Source: JAVVHH01 sp964235765
Lineage (GTDB): Bacteria; Pseudomonadota; Alphaproteobacteria; Acetobacterales; Acetobacteraceae
NCBI GenBank assembly: GCA_964235765.1
Contig: CAXSDH010000007.1
Span: 22,037-86,036 of the forward strand
DNA: 64,000 nt
Direction of reading: 5' to 3'
Part shown: positions 50,155-60,065 of the stretch, piece after piece
Layout of the letters: every line of letters begins with the position of its first letter
How positions within the stretch are numbered: position 1 is the first letter of the stretch
Program-made: the position numbers and the translations under genes
Notes under the pieces: model-generated
What the model was told of the DNA's origin: nothing
The model's input: the letters and a program-made list of their open reading frames with translations, nothing else
The model's database searches: none

Positions 50155-51900
50155 ATGATCCGTTGCGCCATGCTGCTCGGCGTGCTGCTCGTCCGCACGG
50201 CGTGGGCTTTCGATCCGCCGCCTGCCGCCGCGCGGCAGGGCATGGTCGTGACCGCGCAATCGCTGGCCTCCGACGTAGGCGTCGAGATCCTGCGGCAGGG
50301 CGGCAACGCCGTCGATGCGGCGGTGGCGGTCGGCTATGCGCTTGCCGTGGTTTATCCGGCGGCGGGGAATCTGGGCGGCGGCGGCTTCATGCTGCTGCGC
50401 CTGGCGGACGGGCGGACGACCTTTCTCGATTTTCGCGAGAAGGCGCCGCAGGCGGCGACCGCCGGCATGTTCCTGGACGCGCAGGGCAACGTCGCCCGCG
50501 GCCGCTCGACCGACACTTGGCTAGCGGTCGGCGTGCCGGGTTCGGCGGCCGGGCTGGAGGCGGCGCGGGCGCGGTACGGCGCCCTGCCCCGCGAGACCCT
50601 GCTGCGGCCGGCGATCCGCCTGGCCCGGGAGGGCTTCATTCTGGGCACCGGCGACATCGCGCTGCTCGGCCAGGCCACCGACGACTTCCGCCGCGACCCG
50701 GCCGCGGCCGCCATTTTCCTGCCGGACGGCCAGCCCCTCGCCGCGGGAGACCGGCTGGTGCAGGCCGACCTCGCCCGCACCCTGGAGCGCCTGGCCGAGG
50801 CGGGGCCGGACGCGCTGTACCGCGGCCCGATCGGCGACGCGATCGTGGCGGCCAGCCAGGCCGGCGGAGGCATCCTCGCCAAAGCGGACTTCGAGGCCTA
50901 CCGGGTGCGCGAGCTACCGCCGGCCGAATGCAGCTATCGCGGCTTCCAGGTCGCCTCCGCGCCGCCGCCCAGCTCGGGCGGGGTGGCCCTGTGCGAGATC
51001 CTGAATATCTTGGAAGGTTACAACCTCCGCGCCATGGGCTTCCATTCCGCCGCCGAGGTGCACCTGCTGGTCGAGGCCATGCGCCACGCCTATGTCGACC
51101 GCAACAGCCGGCTTGGCGACCCGGATTTCGTCAGGAACCCGACGGCGCGCCTGCTCGACAAGGACTATGCGGCCGCCATCCGTACCCGCATCGACCCGGC
51201 GCACGCCACCCCTTCGGCAAGCCTCGGCCCTAACAGCCCGCCGCACGAGGGCACCAACACGACGCAGTTCTCGGTCATGGACCGGGAAGGCAACGCCGTC
51301 GCCGTCACTTATACGCTGAACGCCTGGTTCGGCGTGCGCCGGGTCGCGGCCGGCACGGGCATCCTGCTGAACAACGAGATGGACGACTTCACCAGCAAGC
51401 CCGGGATCCCAAACATGTTCGGCCTCGTGCAGGGCGAAGCCAATGCGGTCGCCCCCGGCAAGACCCCGCTGAGCAGCATGGCGCCGACCGTGGTCAGCCG
51501 CGACGGCAAGCCGGTGATGGTGATCGGCAGCCCGGGCGGAGCCCGCATCATTACGATCACCCTGGAGGCGATCATCAACGTCATCGACCACGGCATGACC
51601 TTGCAGGAGGCGATCAACGCGCCGCGCATCCATCATCAATGGCTGCCGGACACGGTCTATGTCGAGCGGTTCGCCTTGTCGCCCGACACCCGCGCGGTGC
51701 TGGAGGGGCTCGGCCATCGCTTTACCGAGAGCGCCGCCTGGGGCGTGGCCGAAGGCATCCTCGCCGGCGCCGCGCGGCTGAGCCCGCCGCCATTCGGGGG
51801 TGCACAGTCGTTGAACCTCGGCGTGCCAGCCCTGCCCGGCGCGACGCTGTTCGGGGCGCACGACGCGCGCGGCGGCGCCGGGTCGGCGGCAGGGTTCTGA
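50155..51900 (+). CDS. ggt: Gamma-glutamyltransferase
   Basis: The ATG at 50155 follows a GGAGG site and gives 581 residues with a signal peptide (MIRCAMLLGVLLVRTAWA). The self-cleavage nucleophile is Thr369 in PPHEGTNTTQFSVMD, and GNLGGGGFMLLRLADG, APPPSSGGVALCEIL and PLSSMAPTVV (glycine-rich oxyanion) are intact. The precursor is processed into two subunits in the periplasm, where it hydrolyses or transpeptidates glutathione and other gamma-glutamyl compounds. Monocistronic; the intergenic region upstream is 164 bases with nothing notable. Confidence 0.95.
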   Translation: MIRCAMLLGVLLVRTAWAFDPPPAAARQGMVVTAQSLASDVGVEILRQGGNAVDAAVAVGYALAVVYPAAGNLGGGGFMLLRLADGRTTFLDFREKAPQAATAGMFLDAQGNVARGRSTDTWLAVGVPGSAAGLEAARARYGALPRETLLRPAIRLAREGFILGTGDIALLGQATDDFRRDPAAAAIFLPDGQPLAAGDRLVQADLARTLERLAEAGPDALYRGPIGDAIVAASQAGGGILAKADFEAYRVRELPPAECSYRGFQVASAPPPSSGGVALCEILNILEGYNLRAMGFHSAAEVHLLVEAMRHAYVDRNSRLGDPDFVRNPTARLLDKDYAAAIRTRIDPAHATPSASLGPNSPPHEGTNTTQFSVMDREGNAVAVTYTLNAWFGVRRVAAGTGILLNNEMDDFTSKPGIPNMFGLVQGEANAVAPGKTPLSSMAPTVVSRDGKPVMVIGSPGGARIITITLEAIINVIDHGMTLQEAINAPRIHHQWLPDTVYVERFALSPDTRAVLEGLGHRFTESAAWGVAEGILAGAARLSPPPFGGAQSLNLGVPALPGATLFGAHDARGGAGSAAGF

Positions 51901-51935
51901 GTGGGCCGACCTGCGCCGGTGCCTAGCCCCGATAC

Positions 51936-52688
51936 CTAGCCCCGGCCGACAAAAGGCATCTTTGTGGCCATGACCGTCACGAACTGCACGTTCGCGTCGA
52001 GCGGCAGGTTGGCGATGAACACCACCATGTCACCGACGTGCTTGGCGTCCATGCGCGGTTCCACCAACATGCTGCCGTTCGGTTGCGGCACGCCCTTGGT
52101 CATGCGCTCGGTCATCGGCGTGGCGGCGTTGCCGATGTCGATCTGGCTGCAGGCGATGTCGAACGGCCGGCCGTCGAGCGAGAGCGACTTGGTCAGCCCG
52201 GTGATGGCGTGCTTGGTGCTGGTATAAGGCAGCGAGCCCGGTCGTGGCGTGTGGGCCGAGATGGAGCCGTTGTTGATGATACGGCCGCCGCCGGGCGATT
52301 GATGCCGCATCATGCCGAAGGCTGCGCGCGCGCAGAGGAACGAGCCCGTCAGGTTCACGCCCACAACCGCCAGCCATTGCTCCACGCTCAATTCGTCGAT
52401 GGGCAGCGGTGGCGCGCCCGTGCCGGCGTTGTTGAACAGCAGGTCGATCCGGCCCCAGCGCGCCTTTACCTGGCCAAACGCGGCCTCGACGGCGTCGGAG
52501 TTCGAGACGTCCGCCGGAACGACGAGGAAGCGGTCGGCGCTGCCGAGCTTCGCGGTCTCCTCAAGCGCCTCCTGGCGCCGGCCGACGAGCGCCACGCTCC
52601 AGCCCGCTTCCGCCAATGCCAGGGCCGCCGCCCGGCCTACGCCGCTGCCCGCGCCGGTCACGAGAGCGATCTTACTGGTCTCAGGCAT
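51936..52688 (-). CDS. Short-chain dehydrogenase/reductase
   Basis: Product of 250 residues. NAD(P) motif is TGAGSGVGRA at residues 11-20 (usual TGxxxGxG), the NNAGTG segment is in LLFNNAGTGAPP, and the catalytic tetrad has S in INNGSIS and YTSTKHA (tyrosine and lysine). It is a classical SDR; the ligand is unknown. It ends 36 bases from the ggt gene and is upstream of nothing obvious. Confidence 0.9.
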   Translation of the reverse strand: MPETSKIALVTGAGSGVGRAAALALAEAGWSVALVGRRQEALEETAKLGSADRFLVVPADVSNSDAVEAAFGQVKARWGRIDLLFNNAGTGAPPLPIDELSVEQWLAVVGVNLTGSFLCARAAFGMMRHQSPGGGRIINNGSISAHTPRPGSLPYTSTKHAITGLTKSLSLDGRPFDIACSQIDIGNAATPMTERMTKGVPQPNGSMLVEPRMDAKHVGDMVVFIANLPLDANVQFVTVMATKMPFVGRG

Positions 52689-52764
52689 TGGGCGTCCTCC
52701 GTTCGTTGTTGCCGTAGCCTCTCACGGCACGGCGGAACGGGATAGGGCGCCTGGCCCCGGTGCG

Positions 52765-53973
52765 TCAGTTCGCCTCGATGAACGCCTTGATCCGCGGCAG
52801 GATTTCGGTCCGCCACCTGCGGCCGTTGAAGATACCGTAATGACCGACGCCCGGCTGTAGGTACTGCGCCCTCCGATCTCCGGGGATAGCGCAACACATG
52901 TCCTGTGCGGCAATGGTCTGGCCCGGCGCCGAAATATCGTCCAGTTCGCCTTCCACCGTCATCAGCGCCGTATGCTCGATGGCGGCAGGCGTCACCAGTT
53001 CTCCACGCACGCGCATGCGGCCTTCGGCCAAGTCGTGCTTCTGGAAGAAGGTCTCGACGGTCTCGAGATAGTAGCTGGCCGGCACGTCCATCACCGCCAG
53101 GTATTCGTCGTAGAACCGGCGGTGGGAGGCGGCACTGTCGTCGTCGCCGCGGACCAGGTGGTCGAACATGCGGCGATGCGCCTCGATATGCCGGTCGGGA
53201 TTCATCGACATGAAAGCGGCGAGCTGCAGAAAGCCGGGATACACGCGGCGGAACGCGCCGGGGTGCCAGGGCGGTACGGTGGCGACCACATGGCGCTCGA
53301 ACCAGGCGATCGGGTGCTGTTCGGCCAGCCGGGTCACGGCGGTTGGGGCGGCGCGTGTGTCGACCGGGCCGCCCATCAGGGTCATGCTGCGGGGCTGCGC
53401 CGAGTCGTTGCGGGCTGCGAGCAGGGACACGGCGGCGACCACGGCCGGCGCGGGCTGGCACACCGCCACGACATGCGTGTCGGGACCAAGGTGCCGCAGG
53501 AAGCCGATCACGGTCTCGATATAGCTCGAAAGGTCGAAGTCCCCATGCACCAGCGGCACGATGCGGGCGTTGCGCCAGTCGGTCACGAACACTTCGAGGC
53601 CGGTATCCACCATATCCTGCACGGTGCCACGCAGCAGGGTGGCGTGATGGCCGCTCATCGGCGCCACCAGCAGCACGCGCTTGCCCGCTGCGCCCGGCGC
53701 CTGGAAGCGCAGCAAGCGGACAAACGGCCGATCGAGTTCGACCGTCTCATGCAGCACGGCCTCGGCGCCACGCCGTTGCCGCACGTTCCAGTCCGGCTTG
53801 CTACGGGGCCGCAGCACGTCATCCACCACGTCCACCCACGCGACCGCGGCACGGCTGGGCCAGGTCAGGTAATCCGGCCCGGCCGGTGCGCGCAGCGCCG
53901 TGCTGGCGGCACGCGCCCACATGCGGGCGGGGAACATGGCTGCCGATGCGGCATCGAACATGGTGTACAACAT
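52765..53973 (-). CDS. phaZ: Intracellular polyhydroxyalkanoate depolymerase
   Basis: Product of 402 residues matching the intracellular PHB depolymerase group. The nucleophile is Cys172 in VAVCQPAPAV, replacing the usual serine as in Ralstonia PhaZ1; the aspartate and histidine are likely in VEGELDDISAPGQT and GVGHYGIFNGRRWR. PSRAAVAWVDVVDDV is also typical. It mobilises stored PHA granules and suggests PHA storage in the host; no phaC or phasin gene is in the window. No signal peptide is expected. Confidence 0.95.
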   Translation of the reverse strand: MLYTMFDAASAAMFPARMWARAASTALRAPAGPDYLTWPSRAAVAWVDVVDDVLRPRSKPDWNVRQRRGAEAVLHETVELDRPFVRLLRFQAPGAAGKRVLLVAPMSGHHATLLRGTVQDMVDTGLEVFVTDWRNARIVPLVHGDFDLSSYIETVIGFLRHLGPDTHVVAVCQPAPAVVAAVSLLAARNDSAQPRSMTLMGGPVDTRAAPTAVTRLAEQHPIAWFERHVVATVPPWHPGAFRRVYPGFLQLAAFMSMNPDRHIEAHRRMFDHLVRGDDDSAASHRRFYDEYLAVMDVPASYYLETVETFFQKHDLAEGRMRVRGELVTPAAIEHTALMTVEGELDDISAPGQTIAAQDMCCAIPGDRRAQYLQPGVGHYGIFNGRRWRTEILPRIKAFIEAN

Positions 53974-54007
53974 GGGCTACTGTCCCACAGGTTCTCTTAA
54001 CAAACTA

Positions 54008-54424
54008 CTAACGGCCAAGTAGGGGCAGGTCTGCTTGCCCGGCAGGCGCGGCCTTCCGCCGGGCCGGGGGAGCGACGGCGCGAAGCCGCAGCAGTTCGTT
54101 CATCATGCGGTCCACCGTCTGCCAGACCGGTTCGTCGCCCACCCGCTCCTGCATGATCAGCCGGTGGGCCGCCAGCGTCACGTTCAGGGTGCCGCGCGTG
54201 GTCTCGGGCCGGGGCGAGCGCATCTGCACCAAGGCCTTCTCGATCTCTTCGACGGGCAGGCCCATGCTGTTGGCGATGGCGCCCGGCTCCGCCCCTGCCC
54301 TGCGCATCCGCCGGGCCAGGGCGGCCTGCTTTTCGTCGAGCGCGATTGCGGGGCGCAGCAACTGCGTCCTGCGGGACATCTCACCCGACCCGCTCCCCGG
54401 CGCCTTGCCCTTGAAGCCCTCCAT
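54008..54424 (-). CDS. Hypothetical protein with regulator-like helix
   Basis: From the ATG at 54424 (MEGFKGKAPGSG) the product is 138 residues, 14 bases after the SDR stop on the same strand. Residues about 20-60 (QLLRPAIALDEKQAALARRMRRAGAEPGAIANSMGLPVEEIEKAL) look like a helix-turn-helix, with the IANSMGLPVEEIEKAL part resembling a recognition helix. The remainder is polar and ends with a basic, proline/alanine-rich tail. No family is assigned. A longer upstream frame reading through the SDR end is a shadow. Confidence 0.55.
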   Translation of the reverse strand: MEGFKGKAPGSGSGEMSRRTQLLRPAIALDEKQAALARRMRRAGAEPGAIANSMGLPVEEIEKALVQMRSPRPETTRGTLNVTLAAHRLIMQERVGDEPVWQTVDRMMNELLRLRAVAPPARRKAAPAGQADLPLLGR

Positions 54425-54438
54425 CGCCCGCTCTCCAG

Positions 54439-55227
54439 CTACGCCGCCCGGCAGCTCAGCCCACCATCGACCGGCAGACACACTCCAGTGATATAGGCAG
54501 CTTCGTCGGAGGCGAGGAACACGGCCGCGTGCGCGACATCCCAGCCCGTGCCCATGCGGCCCATCGGGCAGGCGGCGTCGCGCGCCCGGATCATCGCATC
54601 CTCATCGGCATATTGGCCGGCGATCTGCTGGTGGATGAGCGGCGTGTTCATCAGCCCGGGCATGATCGCGTTGGCGCGGATGCCCTGGCCGGCATACTGC
54701 ACCGCCAACCCGACGGTGAGCTGGTTCACGCCCGCCTTGGCCGCGTAGTAGGCGGCATAGGGATATCCGGTCCAGCGGATCGCGGCGAGGGAGGAGATGT
54801 TGACGATGGCGCCGCGGCCCCGGGCCAGCATCGGCGGCAGGGCGTGCTTGCAGGCCAGGAACACGCCCTTGAGGTTGAGCGCCACGATGCGGTCCCACTC
54901 CGCTTCCTCCAGCTCGACCGGGCCGCCCATGCCCGCATAGCCCACGTTGTTGTGCAGGATGTCGATCCGCCCATGGAGCCGCAGGGTCTGCGCCACCGCG
55001 GCGTGAACGCTGGCACTATCGGTCACGTCGGCTGCCAGCGCCGCGCAGGCGCCGCCTTCGGCCAGGATCAGCGCGCTTGTGGCCTCGGCCGCCGCCAGGT
55101 TGCGATCTACGGCGACGACGACGGCGCCGGCCCGGGCATAGGCGACCGCCGCCGCGTTGCCGTTGCCCCAGCCCGCCCCGACGCAGCCGGCGCCGAACAG
55201 CAGGGCCACCCGGTCCTTCAACCTCAT
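54439..55227 (-). CDS. SDR family oxidoreductase
   Basis: Product of 262 residues, MRLKDRVALLFGAGCVGAGWGNG. The cofactor motif reads GAGCVGAGWGNG, longer than the usual TGxxxGxG, with glycines preserved at three positions. Catalytic residues: S in NISSLA and YAAYYAAKAG (tyrosine and lysine). The stop is 14 bases from a hypothetical gene; the start overlaps the next SDR by four bases. Substrate unknown. Confidence 0.9.
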   Translation of the reverse strand: MRLKDRVALLFGAGCVGAGWGNGNAAAVAYARAGAVVVAVDRNLAAAEATSALILAEGGACAALAADVTDSASVHAAVAQTLRLHGRIDILHNNVGYAGMGGPVELEEAEWDRIVALNLKGVFLACKHALPPMLARGRGAIVNISSLAAIRWTGYPYAAYYAAKAGVNQLTVGLAVQYAGQGIRANAIMPGLMNTPLIHQQIAGQYADEDAMIRARDAACPMGRMGTGWDVAHAAVFLASDEAAYITGVCLPVDGGLSCRAA

Positions 55228-56012
55228 GGGTGAAAGTCTTTGGCAGGAAATTCTTTAGCGGGCATGATCCCGGATGCGTCAAAGCCGCCATCGACGTTCA
55301 GCGTGTGGCCGCACACGTATCCCGCCCCCTCGGAGGCCAGGAACACGGCGGCGGCGGCGATCTCCTCGGGCGTGCCGTAGCGCGCTGCGGGGATGCGGTC
55401 GTGGAAGGATTGCCGCGTTTCTGGGGTGTGCAGCCGGGCCGCCATCTCGGTCTCCACCGGGCCGGGAGCGACGGCGTTTATGGTGACCCCTTGTCCGCCC
55501 AACTCGGCCGCCATCACCCGCGTCATCAGGGCCAGCGCCGCCTTCGAGGCGCCATAGGCGGTACGCCCGAGGTTGCCGCGCTGCCCGGAGATTGAAGTGA
55601 TGTTCACGATCCGGCCGTAGCCGCGCGGCAGCATGACCCGGAGAGCAGCCTGCGCGCAGAGCATCGCGCCGCAGAAATTCACTCGCATGACCCGTTCCAG
55701 GTCCTCTGGCGTGGTTTCCATAAACGGTTTGTTCATCCCTATGCCGGCATTATTCACCAGGATGTCCAACCCACCGAACCGTTCCACCGCCACGCGGGCC
55801 AGCGTGTCGGCGTCCGCCTGCTGGCCCACATCGGCGCGGGCCGCCACCGCCCGCGCGCGTTCGGCGCGGAGCGAGGCAGCGACTCGTTCGGCGCCGGCCG
55901 GGTCGATGTCGCTGACGACGACGGCCGCGCCCTGTGCGGCCATGGCGCGCGCGATGGCTTCGCCGACGCCGCGGCCCGCACCGGTGACGATGGCGGTGCG
56001 GCCTTGCAGCAT
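55224..56012 (-). CDS. SDR family oxidoreductase
   Basis: Product of 262 residues with a standard TGAGRGVGEAIA motif (residues 10-21), VNNAGIGMNKPF, S in NITSISG and YGASKAAL. The C-terminal GGFDASGI region suits classical SDRs such as 3-oxoacyl-ACP reductase. It is coupled to the previous SDR (ATGA overlap) and lies 4 bases downstream of the class III ADH, so the three genes may form one unit. Confidence 0.92.
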   Translation of the reverse strand: MLQGRTAIVTGAGRGVGEAIARAMAAQGAAVVVSDIDPAGAERVAASLRAERARAVAARADVGQQADADTLARVAVERFGGLDILVNNAGIGMNKPFMETTPEDLERVMRVNFCGAMLCAQAALRVMLPRGYGRIVNITSISGQRGNLGRTAYGASKAALALMTRVMAAELGGQGVTINAVAPGPVETEMAARLHTPETRQSFHDRIPAARYGTPEEIAAAAVFLASEGAGYVCGHTLNVDGGFDASGIMPAKEFPAKDFHP

Positions 56013-56016
56013 TCCG

Positions 56017-57171
<1,155 letters not shown>

Positions 57172-57365
57172 CCTGGTTCTCCCGGTGTCGTTGTTGCCAC
57201 ACGATAGCCAACATCTCCGGCTTATCCCAGGGATGGGGTTGCCCGCGGGCGCCCAGCCTGGATAACAGTGCTGGTAGCGGTGCGGTATGAGGCGGCCTGA
57301 CTGGGGTGACACGCCTGCCCCTTCCTGTTAGCTGCCCGTCACGAGAAGCCGGAAAGGACATCTGA

Positions 57366-57683
57366 ATGAACGTTATCGAATTAGCTGATCAGATCGCCGC
57401 CAAACATGGTGTCGAGAAGAAGCAGGCAAAGCAGGTGGTCGAGGGCGTGTTCGCCGCCGTCGTCGAAGCTGCCGCCAAAGGTGAGGAAGTCAGCATTCCC
57501 GGGTTCGGCAAGTTCAAGGTGGCCGCGCGCGAAGCCCGCCAGGGCCGCAACCCGGCCACCGGCGAAACCATCCAGATCGCCGCCTCGAAGAAGCTCGCCT
57601 TCACGCCGGCCAAGCAGGTGAAGGATGCGATGAACGTGCCGGAGCCCGCCGCCAAGGGCGCCAAGCCGAAAGCCAAGAAATAG
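57366..57683 (+). CDS. hup: HU-like DNA-binding protein
   Basis: Product of 105 residues; ATG with a GGAAAGGA site. The GFGKFKVAAREARQGRNPATGE stretch is the HU/IHF beta-arm core, and the N-terminus MNVIELADQIAAKHGVEKKQAKQVV the dimerising helices. The C-terminal tail is lysine/alanine-rich (KGAKPKAKK). It is a nucleoid-bending histone-like protein. It is monocistronic and followed by a strong hairpin terminator. Confidence 0.95.
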   Translation: MNVIELADQIAAKHGVEKKQAKQVVEGVFAAVVEAAAKGEEVSIPGFGKFKVAAREARQGRNPATGETIQIAASKKLAFTPAKQVKDAMNVPEPAAKGAKPKAKK

Positions 57684-57694
57684 CGAAGGCGTCC

Positions 57695-57731
57695 GGCCGC
57701 CGGGCGCTCCGTCCCGGCGGCCGCTTGCTTT
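57695..57731 (+). terminator. Rho-independent terminator of hup
   Basis: GGCCGCCGGG (57695-57704) pairs perfectly with CCCGGCGGCC (57713-57722) around an 8-base loop, followed by a T-rich GCTTGCTTT. Lies 12 bases after the hup stop. Confidence 0.8.
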
Positions 57732-57786
57732 ACATCTAAAACATCCTGCCGCTAGGCTCCGGGCACATGACCGGGGGCTTGGATCG

Positions 57787-58959
57787 ATGAAAGCGCTGCT
57801 GCCGCTGCTGATGTCCGCCATGATCGTGGCGGCTAGCCCTCTCCGGGCGGAGGGCAACGGCCCCCTTACCATCGGCGTTTTGGTCACACTCTCCGGGCCT
57901 GGTTCCGTCCTCGGCCAGCACGCGCGCGATGGCTTCGAGCTCGCGCTCAAGCAGCGGGGCGGCCGGCTGGGTGGGCGGGACGTGAACCTGATCGTGGTGG
58001 ACGATGAGCTGAAGCCGGACGTTGCCGCCGCCCGTGCCCGACGGCTAGTGGAGCAGGATCGAGCGGATTTCGTGGTCGGTCCCATCTTTAGCAACGTGCT
58101 GGCCGCAATCTTTCGGCCCGTAACTGGCGCCAACACGATCCTGATCAGCCCGAACGCCGGCGCCAGCACCTTCGCAGGCAAGGGCTGCAGCCCCAATTTC
58201 TTCGTCACCAGCTACGAGAACAACCAGGTGCACGGCGTCATGGGCGCCTATGCCCAGGAGAAGGGCTATAAGCGCGCCTTCCTGATGGCGCCGAACTACC
58301 AGGCGGGGCGGGACGCGATTTCGGGGTTCAAGTCGCATTTCAAGGGCGAGATCCTCGACGAGGATTTCGTGCCGCTGACGCAACTCGACTTTCAGGCGGA
58401 CCTGGCGCGCATCGCCGCCGCCAAGCCCGACGTGGTGTTCGCCTTCATGCCGGGCGGCCTCGGCGTCAACCTTGTCAAGCAGTTTCGCCAGTCCGGCCTG
58501 GCCGACACCATCCCGTTCCTGTCGGCGTTCACCGTGGATGAGAGCACGCTGCCTGCCCAGCGGGAGGCGGCGGTGGGCCTGTATGGCGGCATGAGCTGGG
58601 CGCCGAACATGGATAATTCAGCCAACAAGGCGTTCGTCACGGCCTTCGAGGCGGCCTACAAGTACGTGCCGGCCTCGTATGCCATGCAGGCCTACGATGC
58701 CGCGCAGTTGATCGACAGCGCGCTGAAGCGCACGGGAGGCGACACGCAGGATAAGGAGAAGTTGCGTGCGGCCCTGAGGGCGGCCGAGTTCACCTCGCCC
58801 CGCGGCGCGTTCCGGTTCAACAACAACGGCTACCCGATCCAGGATTTCTACGTGGTCCAGGTTGCCAAGCGGGATGACGGGCTGTTCGAGACGCAAATCC
58901 GGCAGCGCGTGTTCAAGGATTACGCCGACGATTACGCCAAGGAGTGCCCCCTCCAGTAG
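57787..58959 (+). CDS. Branched-chain-type ABC transporter, periplasmic binding protein
   Basis: Product of 390 residues with signal peptide MKALLPLLMSAMIVAASPLRA. Family type I periplasmic fold: LTIGVLVTLSGPGSVLGQHARDGFELALKQRGGRLGG at the start and a later VDFVVGPIFSNVLAAIFR segment. LivJ-like proteins of this type often bind aromatic or carboxylic acids rather than leucine. The ABC components HMGF follow immediately. Its final bases overlap the likely alternative start of the permease. Confidence 0.93.
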   Translation: MKALLPLLMSAMIVAASPLRAEGNGPLTIGVLVTLSGPGSVLGQHARDGFELALKQRGGRLGGRDVNLIVVDDELKPDVAAARARRLVEQDRADFVVGPIFSNVLAAIFRPVTGANTILISPNAGASTFAGKGCSPNFFVTSYENNQVHGVMGAYAQEKGYKRAFLMAPNYQAGRDAISGFKSHFKGEILDEDFVPLTQLDFQADLARIAAAKPDVVFAFMPGGLGVNLVKQFRQSGLADTIPFLSAFTVDESTLPAQREAAVGLYGGMSWAPNMDNSANKAFVTAFEAAYKYVPASYAMQAYDAAQLIDSALKRTGGDTQDKEKLRAALRAAEFTSPRGAFRFNNNGYPIQDFYVVQVAKRDDGLFETQIRQRVFKDYADDYAKECPLQ

Positions 58960-58964
58960 AAGCG

Positions 58965-59885
58965 GTGACGCTGCTCCTGGTGCAGGCGCTCAATGGCCTG
59001 CAACTGGGTGTTCTGCTGTTCCTGATCGCGGCCGGGCTCACCTTGGTGTTCGGGGTGATGGACGTGATCAACTTGGCGCATGGCGTGCAGTACATGCTGG
59101 GCGCCTACCTTGCCGTAATGGCGCAGCAATGGACGGGGTCGTTCGTGCTGGCGCTGCTGCTGGCCGCGACCGGGTCGTTCGGGATCGGGCTGCTGCTGGA
59201 CGCGCTGGTGTTCCGGCGGCTGCTCGGGCGGGACCACCTGGACCAGGTGCTGGCCACCTATGGGCTGATCCTGCTGCTGGAAGAGGGCGTGCGCGCCATG
59301 TTCGGGCCGGCGCCGCGTTCCTTGGCGCTTCCGGCCATGCTGTCCGGCGCCGTGGCGCTGCCGGGCGGGCTGAATTACCCCAGCTACCGGTTGGTGCTGC
59401 TGGCGACGGGGCTAGGGCTTGCGGCCTTGTTGTGGGCCGCCATCGAGCGCACCCGGGCCGGGATGCTGGTGCGCGCCGGCGCCAGCAACGCGCCGATCCT
59501 GGGCGCCATGGGCATCGACGTGCAGCGGCTGTTCGCGCTGGTGCTCGCCACCGGCGCGATGCTGGCGGGGTTTGCGGGGGCGGCAGCCGCGCCCTTGATC
59601 GCCGTCGAGCCCAGCATGGGGGGCAGCGTGTTGATCCTGGCCTTCGTCGTCATCGTGGTGGGCGGCGTGGGCTCGGTGCGGGGGGCGTTCGTCGCGGCGC
59701 TGCTGGTTGGGCTCACCGACACGCTGGGCCGGACCTTCATCACCGACGCGCTGCGGCTGGTGATGGCGCCCTCGGCCGCGCGGATGGCCGGGCCGGCGCT
59801 GGCCTCGATGTCCATCTACCTGTTGATGGCGGGTGTGCTGGGCTTCCTGCCGCGGGGATTGCTGCCGGCCCGCGGCCGGGCATGA
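58965..59885 (+). CDS. livH: Branched-chain-type ABC transporter permease LivH
   Basis: From the GTG at 58965 (VTLLLVQALNGLQLGVLLFLIAAGLTLVFGVMDVINLAHG) the product is 306 residues; a GTG at 58944, overlapping the binding-protein stop, would add seven. FGIMxxINxAHG-type signature and about eight helices are seen. The stop TGA (59883-59885) overlaps the first bases of the livM start (ATGA), within a 55-base segment that recurs after the N gap. Confidence 0.9.
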   Translation: MTLLLVQALNGLQLGVLLFLIAAGLTLVFGVMDVINLAHGVQYMLGAYLAVMAQQWTGSFVLALLLAATGSFGIGLLLDALVFRRLLGRDHLDQVLATYGLILLLEEGVRAMFGPAPRSLALPAMLSGAVALPGGLNYPSYRLVLLATGLGLAALLWAAIERTRAGMLVRAGASNAPILGAMGIDVQRLFALVLATGAMLAGFAGAAAAPLIAVEPSMGGSVLILAFVVIVVGGVGSVRGAFVAALLVGLTDTLGRTFITDALRLVMAPSAARMAGPALASMSIYLLMAGVLGFLPRGLLPARGRA

Positions 59886-59910
59886 GGGGGCCAGGAATAA
59901 CGGGGCTGGG
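59856..59910 (+). repeat. 55-base segment, copy before the N gap
   Basis: The 55 bases from 59856 to 59910, covering the last LivH codons, its stop and the livM start, are identical to 60011-60065, on the other side of a 100-N run. See the gap entry: this looks like contig-end overlap rather than biological duplication. Confidence 0.95.
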
Positions 59911-60010
59911 NNNNNNNNNNNNNNNNNNNNNNNNNNNNNNNNNNNNNNNNNNNNNNNNNNNNNNNNNNNNNNNNNNNNNNNNNNNNNNNNNNNNNNNNNN
60001 NNNNNNNNNN
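59911..60010. other. Assembly gap of 100 N
   Basis: Exactly 100 undetermined bases, the customary placeholder for a scaffold gap of unknown size. The flanks share an exact 55-base overlap, and the sequence contains 15-base repeats, so the true gap is most likely zero (or negative) and the livH-livM junction is continuous. Confidence 0.95.
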
Positions 60011-60065
60011 GGATTGCTGCCGGCCCGCGGCCGGGCATGAGGGGGCCAGGAATAACGGGGCTGGG
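60011..60065 (+). repeat. 55-base segment, copy after the N gap
   Basis: Exact match to 59856-59910. It carries the LivH C-terminus codons, TGA stop and the ATG of livM (60037 in this copy). Confidence 0.95.
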
